A DNA stretch of 64,000 nucleotides from Haliscomenobacter sp040401995. GTDB taxonomy: Bacteria > Bacteroidota > Bacteroidia > Chitinophagales > Saprospiraceae. Every line of letters starts with the position of its first letter. Positions within the stretch are counted from its first letter, which is position 1. Positions 32,793 to 42,900 of the stretch are shown here, one piece after another. The position numbers and the translations under genes are program-made. Below the pieces are notes generated by a model, which ran no database searches, was not told the origin of the DNA, and worked only from the letters and a program-made list of their open reading frames with translations. The stretch is taken from contig JBBANM010000026.1 of NCBI GenBank assembly GCA_040401995.1, positions 1-64,000 on the forward strand. The letters are read 5' to 3'.

Positions 32793-33024
32793 CGATTGGT
32801 TTTTTTTCGCGTAACGAAAGCCCCCTTTTGGGGCGCTATTTGGGTAGAAAACAGCCCTAAATTTGTCCACAGTCCTGTAGGGACGTGATGTGGGTATCCT
32901 AAGAGAGGCAATACCCATATTTCGTCCCTACAGGACTATAAAAATGACGAACTACCTTTTGCTACCCATATAGCGCCCCCAAAGGGGCTTGTGGTTTTGT
33001 TCAAAATTGAACCAATCGAGCCTC
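32793..33024. repeat. MITE-like element, family III, inverse copy of 19540-19766
   Basis: Ends GGCGATTGGTT and AACCAATCGAGCC. The interior (AGTCCTGTAGGGACG, TACCCATATAGCGCCCCC and complements) is the inverse of the element between der and era. It takes up about half of the 496-base gap before 33194; nothing else in that gap was recognised. Confidence 0.8.
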
Positions 33025-33193
33025 GCAAAGGGCGGGGTTTGCAAACTCAAGTACAATTTTCTGCTTTAAGCAAAACTGTGTCCTAATCTTTGCTTTTTAT
33101 GAGAGGTAAAACTCTTTTTGCCACCATAAGGTTGAGCAAAAAAACAAAAAGACCAAGAGTCGGCCTTACTTTTACGCCATAATATCTTTTCAG

Positions 33194-33718
33194 ATGCTAA
33201 AAATTGCGGTTACCGGACCCGAATCCAGTGGGAAGTCAACCTTGTGTGCGGCGCTGGCGGCGCATTACCATACCAGCTGGGTACCAGAGTATGCCCGCTA
33301 TTTTTTGACCCGTTTACCACGCGAATACGAGCAGTCCGATTTGCTGACCATTGCCCGTCGCCAAATGGAGTGGGAGCGCCGCTACGCGCGTAAAGCAAAG
33401 GATGTCCTTTTTTGTGATACGGAATTGCTGGTGATCAAAATCTGGTCGGAGGTGAAATACGGCAGGGTGGATCCCTGGATTGCTGCTGCTTACTCGCGGC
33501 GAAAATATCCCTTGTTTTTGCTTTGTGCTCCCGATATTCCTTGGATAGGGGATCCCCTGCGTGAGCATCCTAATGAGGCGGATCGGGCGGCGTTGTATCT
33601 GCGTTATCGGGATGAATTAGTGGTTAAAGGCGCAAATTTTGTCGTGATCAGCGGCGCCGATCAAGAGGGGCGTTTAAAGCAGGCGATAGAGGCGGTTGAT
33701 TGGATATTGGGATATTAA
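33194..33718 (+). CDS. NadR-like P-loop kinase
   Basis: A 174-residue P-loop ATPase. Walker A GPESSGKST is at residues 8-16, VPEYARYFL follows at about 34-42, FCDTELLVIKIWSE is a Walker-B-like strand, and there is a lid-like Arg-rich segment (DPLREHPNEADR). This pattern matches the C-terminal ribosylnicotinamide-kinase-type domain of NadR, here without an adenylyltransferase domain. It may phosphorylate nicotinamide riboside or a similar nucleoside. The TPP-regulated receptor gene at 36051 is too distant to imply an operon. Confidence 0.75.
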   Translation: MLKIAVTGPESSGKSTLCAALAAHYHTSWVPEYARYFLTRLPREYEQSDLLTIARRQMEWERRYARKAKDVLFCDTELLVIKIWSEVKYGRVDPWIAAAYSRRKYPLFLLCAPDIPWIGDPLREHPNEADRAALYLRYRDELVVKGANFVVISGADQEGRLKQAIEAVDWILGY

Positions 33719-33772
33719 AGTGTTGAGATAGAAGATGTTGAATGGTGTTTTTCTTTTAAAAAAATGCTAATT

Positions 33773-33892
33773 CACCACAGATTCACAGATTCTTGTGATT
33801 CCATCACAAGCACGATTCCACAGATGGGGCGTTGCGGAATCTGTGGAATCGTGCTTACGCCGCAGGCGATAAGAATCTGTGAATCTGTGGTG
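33773..33892. repeat. 120-bp palindromic element with 22-bp perfect inverted ends
   Basis: CACCACAGATTCACAGATTC (then TT) at the left and its exact complement ending AATCTGTGGTG at the right; the interior is also near-palindromic (CACGATTCCACAGAT / ATCTGTGGAATCGTG). No other copy is in the window. It could form a long hairpin after the NadR-like gene. Confidence 0.8.
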
Positions 33893-33910
33893 CAAAAAAA
33901 CACCGGGTGA

Positions 33911-34109
33911 AAATTTAGCACGTCGCCTTCGGCGATGCGGCAAAACAAATTTTCAGCCACAAATTGCACAAATTTTCACAAATTAAAGCACGAACGCTGT
34001 TCGTGAAGGGTGCACAAAAGCCAGTTTGTGTCCTAATTTGTGAAAATTTGTTCAATTTGTGGCTACATTTTTTTGAACTACTCCATCGAAGATGGGGGGT
34101 GCTAAACTT
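33911..34109. repeat. MITE-like element, family II
   Basis: Ends AAATTTAGCACG and GGTGCTAAACTT, with a core as in 17193-17379 (CGCCTTCGGCGATG, CGAACGCTGTTCGTG). It lies 31 bases before the start codon of the DUF5009 gene and, with 33773-33892, fills the 422-base gap. Confidence 0.8.
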
Positions 34110-34140
34110 ATACTTTATTTTTAGATCAAAAAAATCTGCA

Positions 34141-35328
34141 ATGACCGAAGCACCTAAAATTCAGCGCATAGAGTCGGTAGACATTTACCGGGGGTTCGTC
34201 ATGTTTTTGATGATGGCCGAAGTATGGGAGTTTGGACAAGTGGCCAAAGCTTTTCCGAACAGCGCTTTTTGGCAGCTGCTTCAATTTCAGCAAAGCCATG
34301 TGCCATGGGTAGGTTGTTCGCTGCACGATCTCATTCAGCCTTCTTTTTCTTTTTTGGTGGGGGTGGCCTTACCTTTTTCCTTGGCAAGCCGCCAACTTAG
34401 CGGACAAAGCACGCTGGCTATTTGGATGCATACTTTTCGTCGGGCGTTCATTCTGATAGCTTTGGGAATCTTTTTGCGTTCGATATATGCCAAACAAACC
34501 AATTTTACCTTTGAAGATACCTTGACGCAAATCGGTCTCGGCTATGTTTTTTTATTTGCCTTGGGCTGGATGGGCAAATCAAGCGGGTACTGGATTGCCT
34601 TGGGGTTGATTTTGATGGGGTACTGGGCTTGGTTTGCGCTGTATCCGCTGCCAGGATCCAATTTTGATTGGTCGCAGACGGGAATTGGCCCTGATTGGCC
34701 GCAACATTTGCATGGTTTTGCTGCCCATTGGAACAAAAACACCAATGCTGCCTGGGCGTTTGATCGTTGGTTTATGAATTTATTTCCCAGAGCGCTCCCT
34801 TTTCGGTTCAATGATGGCGGTTATTCCACGCTGAGCTTTATCCCTACTCTGGGTACTATGATTTTGGGATTGATCGCCGGTCAGTGGCTCTACTCCATTG
34901 AAGGCCATAAACAACACTTGCGTCGATTTGTGCTGAGCGGCTTTGTGCTGCTTTTGGCGGGTTTGCTGTTGCATTTTCTTGGCATTTGCCCAATAGTGAA
35001 GCGCATCTGGACGCCTAGCTGGGTACTTTTCAGTGGCGGGTGGTGCTTTTTGTTGCTCGCTTTATTCTATTACCTCGTTGAACTGGCCAAGGGGGGGCGT
35101 TGGTTTTACCTTTTTACAATTTTGGGCGCCAACTCTATCGCGGCGTATGTTTTGGCGCATACGGTCGTTGGATTTATTGATTCCTCTTTTCGCATCCATT
35201 TGGGGGCGCATTACGACCTGCTGCTGGGCGTCGGCTATCGAACTTTAATCAGCGGTAGTGTTATTTTGGCGATTCAGTTCTGGGTATTGCATTGGATGTA
35301 CCGCAAACGGATCTTTATTAAAATTTAG
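34141..35328 (+). CDS. DUF5009 / NagX-like membrane acyltransferase
   Basis: A 395-residue integral membrane protein with about ten hydrophobic segments. The N-terminus RIESVDIYRGFVMFLMM is the family signature (R-x-x-S-V-D-x-x-R-G) of heparan-alpha-glucosaminide N-acetyltransferase-like proteins (DUF5009/YeiB relatives). Such proteins are thought to move acyl groups across the membrane onto sugars. I start at the ATG at 34141; the frame is open upstream to 33964 but that part is repeat sequence. Copies of the family II element lie directly upstream (33911-34109) and 6 bases downstream (35334-35520), in the same orientation. Confidence 0.8.
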   Translation: MTEAPKIQRIESVDIYRGFVMFLMMAEVWEFGQVAKAFPNSAFWQLLQFQQSHVPWVGCSLHDLIQPSFSFLVGVALPFSLASRQLSGQSTLAIWMHTFRRAFILIALGIFLRSIYAKQTNFTFEDTLTQIGLGYVFLFALGWMGKSSGYWIALGLILMGYWAWFALYPLPGSNFDWSQTGIGPDWPQHLHGFAAHWNKNTNAAWAFDRWFMNLFPRALPFRFNDGGYSTLSFIPTLGTMILGLIAGQWLYSIEGHKQHLRRFVLSGFVLLLAGLLLHFLGICPIVKRIWTPSWVLFSGGWCFLLLALFYYLVELAKGGRWFYLFTILGANSIAAYVLAHTVVGFIDSSFRIHLGAHYDLLLGVGYRTLISGSVILAIQFWVLHWMYRKRIFIKI

Positions 35329-35333
35329 GGTGA

Positions 35334-35520
35334 AAGTTTAGCACCTCGCCTTCGGCGATGAGAAAATGAAATTTTTAGCCACAAATTACACAAATTTCCA
35401 CAAATTAGGGCACAAACTGGCGTTTGTGCGCCCTTCACGAAAGGAGTTCATACTTTAATTTGCGCAATTTGTAGTTACATTTTTTTCAAACCACTCCATC
35501 GAAGATGGGGTGCTAAACTT
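35334..35520. repeat. MITE-like element, family II
   Basis: Ends AAGTTTAGCACC and GGTGCTAAACTT. It directly abuts a family I element that starts at 35521. Confidence 0.8.
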
Positions 35521-35682
35521 AGAGCTTGTTCAGGATTCTGGTTCGATGGCGAAAATGAGCTAAAATTCGTACCAATGAGGCGCAAAAAGCGGAATGTAGC
35601 AGCGCTACATGAGCATTTTTGTAACGAAATTGGGGTGAATTTTGGCCATTTGTAGCTCGAAGCAGAAACCTGAACAAGCTCT
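35521..35682. repeat. MITE-like element, family I (inverse core)
   Basis: Ends AGAGCTTGTTCAGG and CCTGAACAAGCTCT, a 14-bp perfect pair. The core is shared with 39648-39809 (GTAGCAGCGCTACATGAGC) and, inverted, with 54830-55036. The 140 bases between it and the riboswitch hold no gene. Confidence 0.8.
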
Positions 35683-35836
35683 TATACAATTTAGGTTTGT
35701 GTTTTTTTCCTTATCGCACAAAATATTTAGTAGCAAAAAAAATCCAAAAAATCCAAGATCTCCATTACTTTTGCAATCTCAACCTTATGAAGCGATAAAA
35801 CACCATAGCGTGTTGGCTCCATAAACGTTGATTTTT

Positions 35837-35932
35837 CTCATTTGGGGTGCCCTACCAAGTTGCGTTTTCGCAACGACGGGCTGAGATCATACCCATTGCA
35901 CCTGGCCGGGTAATTCCGGAAAGGAAAATGAG
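35837..35932 (+). promoter_or_regulatory. TPP riboswitch (THI element)
   Basis: The closing stem P1 is CTCATTT (35837-35843) with AAATGAG (35926-35932), perfect. Then come GGGGTGCCC, a variable P3 hairpin GTTGCG-TTTT-CGCAAC, the conserved CTGAGA (35881-35886), ATACCC, GCACCTGGCCGGGTAATTCC and GGAAAGGAA, which follow the thi-box consensus in order. A run with CTTACGC and GCGTAAG between the aptamer and the gene could form the switching stem. It controls the TonB-dependent receptor that starts 118 bases downstream. Binding of thiamine pyrophosphate normally lowers expression. Confidence 0.93.
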
Positions 35933-36050
35933 TACTTACGCAATCAACCGTAAGCACGTGCCGGCGCGTACTTACACCTGATAGCGTAAGAGGTAACGTC
36001 GTTCCAGCCCCTTGAGCGTACGATGGTTTCATTTGGAAGGTATCAAAAAG

Positions 36051-38477
36051 ATGGCAAAGCAATTTATCCTGGTAGCCGCATGGCTGCTACTCGGGAGCGT
36101 AAGCGCGTGGGCGCAAGGGACGTTGGTAGGCAAAATCACCAACAAAGAGGGTTCGGCATTGGTGGGCGCTAACGTGTGGCTACCCGAAAAAAACAAGGGA
36201 ACCGCTACCGACCTACAAGGTCAATTTACCCTCGATCATTTAGGGCCTGGTCGCTACCTACTGCAAATTTCATATCTCGGTTTTGAGGATTATTCGGGTG
36301 TAGTCGATTTTTCCAATGGCGCAACGCCTACGTTGGTGCTGCAGGAACGCGCCTACTCGGTGGATGGCCTGGTGGTGAAAAGCACCCGCGCCGACGGCCG
36401 CACGCCCATGACCTTTACTAACCTCAACAAAAAACAGATCAGCGCCAACAACCTGGGACAGGATCTGCCTTTTGTGCTCCAGTGGACGCCCTCAGCGGTG
36501 GTCACCTCGGATGCGGGCACGGGTATCGGGTACACGGGCATCCGCATCCGCGGCACCGACCCTACGCGCATCAACGTCACTGTCAACGGTATCCCGATCA
36601 ATGACGCGGAGTCGCAAGCAGTTTTTTGGGTGAACATGCCTGATTTCGCTTCCTCTACTGCCGATGTACAGATCCAGCGCGGGGTGGGCACTTCTACCAA
36701 TGGCGCGGCGGCTTTTGGCGCTTCCATCAACCTGAATACGGCTAAAGTGCAGGAAAAAGCCTATGCTACGGCCGCAACTTCGGTGGGCTCTTTTAACACC
36801 TTTAAGCGCAACATCCAATTGGGAACGGGTTTGATCAACAAGCATTTTTCAGTGGATGCCCGTTTGTCGCGCATCAGCTCCAATGGGTACATTGATCGTG
36901 CGCAGGCCAATTTGAACGCGTATTATGTGTCGGGGGCTTATGTGGGCAAAAACAATTTGCTGCGCTTCAACGTGTTTTCGGGTAAGGAAATCACTTACCA
37001 GGCTTGGAACGGAGTACCATCCGATCTGGTCAACAATTGGTCGACCCGCACCTACAACTCGGCGGGTACCGAACGCCCGGGCAAGCCGTACGACAATGAA
37101 GTGGATCATTACCAGCAAACGCATTACCAATTGTTGTACAACCAAAAAATTGGGAGCAACTGGAATTTCAATGGCGCTTTGCACTACACCAAAGGGGCGG
37201 GTTATTTTGAGCAATACAAAAAAGACCAGCTATTATCGGGCTATGGGTTGCCGCCCCTGTTGGAAGGCGGTACTGAAACGGTGACCGATTTGGTGCGCCA
37301 ATTGTGGCTCGATAATGGTTTTTATGGTACGGTGATGAGCATGAATTACCGCAAAAACCGCTGGGACATCACCCTCGGCGGGGGCTGGAATCAATACGAC
37401 GGCAAACAGTTTGGCAAATTGCCCTGGACGGCCAAAGGCAACATCTCCCCAGCTTTGCATTATTACGATGGCAATTCCTTAAAAACCGACGCCAATGTCT
37501 ACGCTAAGTTCAATTACGAATTGACCAGGGGTTTGTATGCCTATGTGGATCTGCAAATGCGCAGCATCGGCTACGACATCAAGGGGGTTGACGCTTTTCA
37601 GCGCAACTTGAATATTTCCAATCAGTTGCATTTTTTCAATCCGAAGGGCGGTCTTTTTTACCAAATCAACCCCAAGACGGCGATTTTTGCCTCCACCGCG
37701 GTGGGACAGCGGGAACCTAACCGCGATGATTACGTCAATGCTGCGGCCAATAATCCGCCAAAACCGGAGCGGATGTTGGATACGGAATTGGGTTTCAAAC
37801 GCCAGTGGGCCAAAGGCGCCATCGAAATCAATGGCTATCACATGTACTACCGCGATCAGCTGGCCTTGCGGGGTAATTTGAACGAAGTAGGTTCCGCTTT
37901 GCGGGTCAACATTGATCGGAGTTATCGGATGGGAATTGAGGTCAATGGGGGCTGGCAATTGCTCAAAGCTTTGCGTTTACAGGGTAATGCAGCCTTTAGC
38001 AAAAATAAAGTGCTGGCTTTCACCGAGGAGCAAGATGCCTACGATGCCGATTTTGTGCCCACGGGCTCCATCAAGGTGGATCATACGCATACTGATTTGT
38101 CGTTTTCGCCAAATGTGGTGGCGGGCGGCGAATTGGCGTTTTCTCCGTTTCAAAATACCCAGTGGTTGCGTGGACAGCAAATCACCCTGAGCTGGTTGAC
38201 GCGCTATGTGAGTCGGCAGTTCATCGACAATACTTCTGATCTGAGCAATGTGATTCCGGCATATTCTTTTACGGATCTGCGGTTGGTGTACCGGCGCAGT
38301 GGGAGGGTCTTAAAAAATGTAACGGCGACGGTGTGGTTGCAAAATGTTTTCAATCGACAGTATTCGAGTAATGGTTGGTCGTATCGGTACCAGGTGGACA
38401 AACAAACGGCGCTGGATCGGGGGTATTATCCGCAGGCGGGGAGGAATGTGTTGGTGGGATTGGAGATTGGGTTCTGA
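36051..38477 (+). CDS. TonB-dependent outer-membrane receptor under TPP control, probable thiamine transporter
   Basis: An 808-residue outer-membrane receptor. The ATG at 36051 is preceded by GGAAGG and followed by a signal peptide ending VSAWAQ; an in-frame TTG at 36012 is rejected. A carboxypeptidase-D-like regulatory domain (about 25-105: LVGKITNKEGSALVGANVWL) precedes the plug (IRGTDPTRINVTVNGIPIND, then VQIQRGVGTSTNGAAAFGAS), then the 22-strand barrel ending VLVGLEIGF. The upstream TPP riboswitch implies import of thiamine or a precursor, as known for THI-regulated receptors of Bacteroidota. The inner-membrane transporter and thiamine pyrophosphokinase that often accompany it are absent here; the next gene is on the opposite strand. 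Confidence 0.92.
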   Translation: MAKQFILVAAWLLLGSVSAWAQGTLVGKITNKEGSALVGANVWLPEKNKGTATDLQGQFTLDHLGPGRYLLQISYLGFEDYSGVVDFSNGATPTLVLQERAYSVDGLVVKSTRADGRTPMTFTNLNKKQISANNLGQDLPFVLQWTPSAVVTSDAGTGIGYTGIRIRGTDPTRINVTVNGIPINDAESQAVFWVNMPDFASSTADVQIQRGVGTSTNGAAAFGASINLNTAKVQEKAYATAATSVGSFNTFKRNIQLGTGLINKHFSVDARLSRISSNGYIDRAQANLNAYYVSGAYVGKNNLLRFNVFSGKEITYQAWNGVPSDLVNNWSTRTYNSAGTERPGKPYDNEVDHYQQTHYQLLYNQKIGSNWNFNGALHYTKGAGYFEQYKKDQLLSGYGLPPLLEGGTETVTDLVRQLWLDNGFYGTVMSMNYRKNRWDITLGGGWNQYDGKQFGKLPWTAKGNISPALHYYDGNSLKTDANVYAKFNYELTRGLYAYVDLQMRSIGYDIKGVDAFQRNLNISNQLHFFNPKGGLFYQINPKTAIFASTAVGQREPNRDDYVNAAANNPPKPERMLDTELGFKRQWAKGAIEINGYHMYYRDQLALRGNLNEVGSALRVNIDRSYRMGIEVNGGWQLLKALRLQGNAAFSKNKVLAFTEEQDAYDADFVPTGSIKVDHTHTDLSFSPNVVAGGELAFSPFQNTQWLRGQQITLSWLTRYVSRQFIDNTSDLSNVIPAYSFTDLRLVYRRSGRVLKNVTATVWLQNVFNRQYSSNGWSYRYQVDKQTALDRGYYPQAGRNVLVGLEIGF

Positions 38478-38603
38478 TCTGGGGATTTTTTATTGGAACA
38501 CGGATTTAAAGGATTGGACACGGATTTTTAGGCCTTCGGCTGGGGGATTTTTTCCGTGGAGGATAAAAAGATTAGGGGCACCTAGCCAAAGTGTATTTTT
38601 GGT

Positions 38604-38707
38604 CATACTACTGGACATTTTTCTGTAGAGGGGTTGCAAAACCTTCCAGGTCTCCAAGACCTGGAAGGTTTACAGCTCGCCAAAAATTTAAAATGTCCAG
38701 TAGTATG
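38604..38707. repeat. Nested palindrome, family IV
   Basis: Outer ends CATACTACTGGACATTTT and AAAATGTCCAGTAGTATG are exactly complementary (18 bp). The centre is AACCTTCCAGGTC / GACCTGGAAGGTT. Weaker complementarity extends outward to about 38566-38735. A diverged copy is at 51745-51841. It lies between convergent genes. Confidence 0.8.
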
Positions 38708-38738
38708 ATTTTTGGTAGGTGCTCCTGATCTTTTTTGC

Positions 38739-39371
38739 TTAAAAATTATGGGTAAAACCAAAGCGGAAGGTGATCGGCGATTGGAAAGAACCCAAGGTAG
38801 AGCTGCGATTCAGGTTGTAGAGCACCAGGATTTCGCCGCGATTGACGCCAAAACCGGAGCTATAACCGGCACCGAGGTACATATTGTTGCGGGCTACGCG
38901 CGCCACTTCGAGGTTGTAACCATTACTAAGAACGATGGCTTGGTTTTGGTACTCGTATTCGGCATGACCAAACAGCTGATCGATGAATTTATAACGGGCA
39001 AAACCCGCCAGCGACCAGGTGATCGGCGAAACGCTGACTTTGGTGCCTGCGTAGCGGTAGCTGAAATAGGACAAAACCCCACCCACGCGTGGGCCTACCG
39101 AAAAACGGGGCGTGAGTTTGTAACCCATCATGGGCGCTAAACCAAATTGTAGCGAAGAAATGCCATTGAAGCCTGAAAATCCCAACTGGAAGTTGCCGCC
39201 CCACCAAATCGGTCCGGTATTGTCAAAAATATGCGGATCGCTTTTACGGGTGCCTTGGGTAGTCGTACGCGAATTGGCCGGAGGCGGTCCGCCCGGAACG
39301 GTACGACGAATTTGGGAATGAGCCATGATGGCTAAGAACATACAAAAAATTCCAACCAATAATTTGCGCAT
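38739..39371 (-). CDS. Hypothetical outer-membrane beta-barrel protein
   Basis: A 210-residue protein with a signal peptide (MRKLLVGIFCMFLAIMAHSQ). After a Pro/Gly/Arg-rich stretch (about 22-50) the sequence alternates as in small beta-barrels (FQLGFSGFNG, LQFGLAPMMGYKL, FSVGPRVGGVLSYFSYRY) and ends in FRFGFTHNF, with the terminal Phe typical of outer-membrane proteins. It resembles porin-like or OmpA-barrel family members of Bacteroidota, but I cannot name a substrate. It is convergent with the TonB receptor gene. Confidence 0.7.
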   Translation of the reverse strand: MRKLLVGIFCMFLAIMAHSQIRRTVPGGPPPANSRTTTQGTRKSDPHIFDNTGPIWWGGNFQLGFSGFNGISSLQFGLAPMMGYKLTPRFSVGPRVGGVLSYFSYRYAGTKVSVSPITWSLAGFARYKFIDQLFGHAEYEYQNQAIVLSNGYNLEVARVARNNMYLGAGYSSGFGVNRGEILVLYNLNRSSTLGSFQSPITFRFGFTHNF

Positions 39372-39411
39372 AGGATGTGATTTTGCTCTACAAAGATGTA
39401 TTAATTTTCAA

Positions 39412-39490
39412 AGAGTGTGTTGGGATTTTTTATTCGCGCTGCAAAATTTGACTCGTTTTCGTTTGCGAACGAAAGATCCAAACACATTCT
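39412..39490. repeat. Deleted copy of family I element
   Basis: AGAGTGTGTTGGGATTTTTT at the left and GATCCAAACACATTCT at the right, with only about 40 bases between; about 125 bases of the core seen at 54830-55036 are missing. Confidence 0.7.
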
Positions 39491-39647
39491 AAAATGCCGT
39501 ACGGTGTACTTAAGTTTTATCGACTTTTGAGTGAAAATACGTATTGGTCAGATGGATTGCAGCAAAATGCTAATTTTGTTGGTACGAATGTAAGATCTTT
39601 CGAACTCGTAACCAAGTTATATATCATTACAACGTGCTGTGGCGTTT

Positions 39648-39809
39648 AGAGCTTATTCTGGAATCTGCTTCGTTGGCGAAAATGAGATAAAATTCACTCC
39701 AATGAGGCGCGAAAAGCGGAGTGTAGCAGCGCTACATGAGCATTTTTGTAACGAAATGGGAGTGGATTTTAGCCATTTGCAGCGCGAAGTAGATTCCAGA
39801 ATAAGCTCT
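39648..39809. repeat. MITE-like element, family I, perfect 19-bp inverted ends
   Basis: AGAGCTTATTCTGGAATCT and AGATTCCAGAATAAGCTCT are exact complements. The core contains GTAGCAGCGCTACATGAGC as at 35521-35682. With 39412-39490 it accounts for much of the 575-base gap before 39947; the rest shows no gene. Confidence 0.85.
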
Positions 39810-39946
39810 TATATCTATTCGGATCAAAATATATTTGTTGGGCCAATTAAAAAGCACAATTTATTTAAGGGTATCCGCATTGTTTTTCCTCGGAAGGCAA
39901 CACCTTTTTCAAATCAAATACAGGCAGGTTAAGTACTTTTGGACTC

Positions 39947-42900
39947 ATGGGAAGACGCGTATTCTTGTGGATGGTTTTGTTAATACCGATTGGCCTTTTT
40001 GGGCAAAACTGCCCTATTGGCCGTCAAACCATTCCTTTTAATGATTCCACCACCTTTAATCTGGATGTTTTTGGCGTGGTCAATAATAGTTTGGCAAACG
40101 CTAAGCAGGGTGTTTGCGGCGTGAAACTGAATTTTTTGCACCAATCGATCGGCGATTTTGAAGTGTGGCTCATCTCTCCCGCCGGACAAACGGTTCAACT
40201 CATTGGCCCCAATAGTACCGTAAACTACATCACCCTGGGCAACTCCTGGAACGTCCAATTTGTACCCTGCAAAACGACTGCCAACCCTGATCCGCCTTAT
40301 CAATCCAAGTGGGACAACAACATCAACCGTTTTGGGCCGGGTAATTTTTCCGGAACCTACTATCCCTACTTGGGGTGTTTGGAAGACTTCAACAAAGGGC
40401 CGGTGAACGGCACCTGGAAGTTAAAGATTAAAACTTCGCCCACCAGTACCTTGATCAATGGGCGTTTGCAAAGCGTGGACATCGTTTTTTGTGATCGTCT
40501 TGGTCAACGTTGTTGTTTTGCCGATGCTGGCGTATTGCCCAAACCGCTCAATATCTCCGCTTGCGAGGCCGACAATAGCTTAAAATTGTCCAATAAAGTA
40601 ACTTACTCGGGTACAAAACCGGATTCTACGCTTTATGGCTACTTGTATGCCGTGGGACGTAATCAAGTGTTGCTGCGTTATGATTCCATACCCGATCTAC
40701 GCAGACTACCGGCCGGAACCTACCAGGTATGCGGGTTGTCGTATTTGAAAAAAGACAAAAACAACCTGCCGCCTCCCAACGGTACGTTGCGCTTGGATAC
40801 ATTGCGCAAAAACCTGGTGGCGCTCAATTCTACCATTTGCGGGGTATTGTCGGATTCCTGTTTTCAAGTGACCATTTTTCCTCGTCCTGATACCGCCATT
40901 GTACGCCGCTCGATTTGCGAGGGAGACTCTTTGGTGATTGGCGGAAAAACCTTTAAAACTTCCGGTCGGTATTACGTCACTTTTGATAACCCCGCGGGTT
41001 GTGATAGCTTGCTGGGGATTGATTTGACAGTGGGAAAAATACAGCGGGTTACTCTGAATCGAACTTTGTGTTTTGGCGATTCGTTAGAAATAGGTACTCA
41101 GGTATTTAAAACTGCCGGCAAATACACCGCCACTTTACGCACTCAAGCAAATTGCGATAGCATCATCACCCTGAATTTGGCAGTTCGAGCGGCGATAAAA
41201 ACCTCCATTGATACCGTCATTTGTCAGGGCAGTAGTTTTCAAGTTGGGACAAAAACCTTTTCCCTAGCCGGAACATATCAAGTGCGTCTTACCTCAGGTA
41301 CGGGTTGCGATAGTTTGGTACAATTGATCCTAGCTGTGGATACGCCGCGCGCCATCATCACCGGGGTGGATACGCTTACTTGTACCCGTTCACAAGTGGT
41401 ATTGGATGGTAGTAGCTCGCTCCCCAAGGGTAAAATCACTTACCGCTGGGAGGATGCTAGCGGAAATCCCATTGGCAACCAGCCTATATTTAGGGTGACA
41501 ACCCCCGGATCTTATTTTTTACAAGTCATCACCGTACGCGGGAAATGCGCCAACCGCAATAGCGCGGTGCAAGTAGTCCAACGAGCCGATCGACCGCAAG
41601 CGCTCATCGCGGTGGCCGACACCCTCAATTGCATACGAAATAGGGTTGTTTTGAACGGTAGTCGCAGTACGACTCCGGCAGGCGCTGTGTTGCAATGGCG
41701 TACCAAAAATGGCCGAATTCTCAGCGGTGGCAACACCTTGAACGCCACAGTCGATACCATTGGCGATTACCAGTTGTTGATTCTTGACCCCAAAAATGGT
41801 TGTACCGACAGCGCAACGGTAAAAGTCGTTAAAGACATTGTAGCGCCCATTGCTAAAGCCGGACCAACGAAAGAGTTGACCTGTACGCTCAACCGCGTCA
41901 CTTTAGATGGAACAGGTTCATCCCAGGGTTCGCCTTATGTTTACCAATGGACAGGCACCTGCGTCATCGGCAGTTCCAATACGGCTACGGCCCAAGCTGG
42001 TTGTGAAGGAACCTATCGCCTAGTGGTTTCTAACCGGTTTAATGGCTGTAGCGCATTAGACAGTGTTGCTGTCACCACTAATGCCAATCGGCCGCGGGCA
42101 GTACCGGGTACCCGCCAAACCTTGACCTGTGAAAATCCATTGATTACGCTCAATGGTGCAGCTTCTACCCAGGGGCCAACGATCAGCTACCGTTGGAATG
42201 GTCCGGGTACAACCAAAGCGGATACCGCAATTACCCTTAAAGTAGCTCGGCAAGGTCGCTTCACGTTGATTGTTACCAACCGCGCCAATTCTTGTTTGGA
42301 TTCCAATTTTGTCATTGTCACTTTGAATAAAGTTGCGCCCGATGTCGCCATTGATAAGCCGCTGCCTTTGAATTGCAACAACCGTCAAGTTTCCTTGGGT
42401 AGCGCTATAACGAGTACCGGAAGCAGCTTTGTATACGATTGGTCTTCACCCAATGGGCGTTTTGTATCACGCACCGATAGTGTTTTTGCGGTGGTGCGTT
42501 CGGCAGGCATGTACCGCATCATGGTTACCGATACCACCAATGGTTGTAGCGCCGCGGATAGTGTGGAATTGAGTAGCGACCAAATTCGTCCCAGCATCAA
42601 CATCAAACAGCCGCAGGCATTGAGCTGCGGCTTGCGCTCGGTAGTGGTAAGTGTTACTGCAGTGGGTACTACCCCAAAATTGGAATACCTATGGAAGGGA
42701 CCCTGTATTCTTGGAGATTCAACCGCCAGTCAGTTCACTGCACAGTGCGCCGGGCGGTATCAATTGCAGGTAAAAGACTTAGCCAACGGCTGTGTCAACC
42801 AAGATACCATTCGAGTTGTCACTAACGGAACCACGCCCAATGCCGTCATCAATTCCACTAAAGTTAACATCAATTGTCTTTCTGGTACCGCCACCCTGGA

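Noticed and set aside
33964..34140. N-terminal extension of the DUF5009 protein
   Set aside because: These codons fall in the family II repeat; the family's N-terminal signature begins just after the ATG at 34141.
39639..39932. 97-codon plus-strand frame before the giant adhesin
   Set aside because: Most of it lies within the family I palindromic element at 39648-39809, so the frame is incidental.
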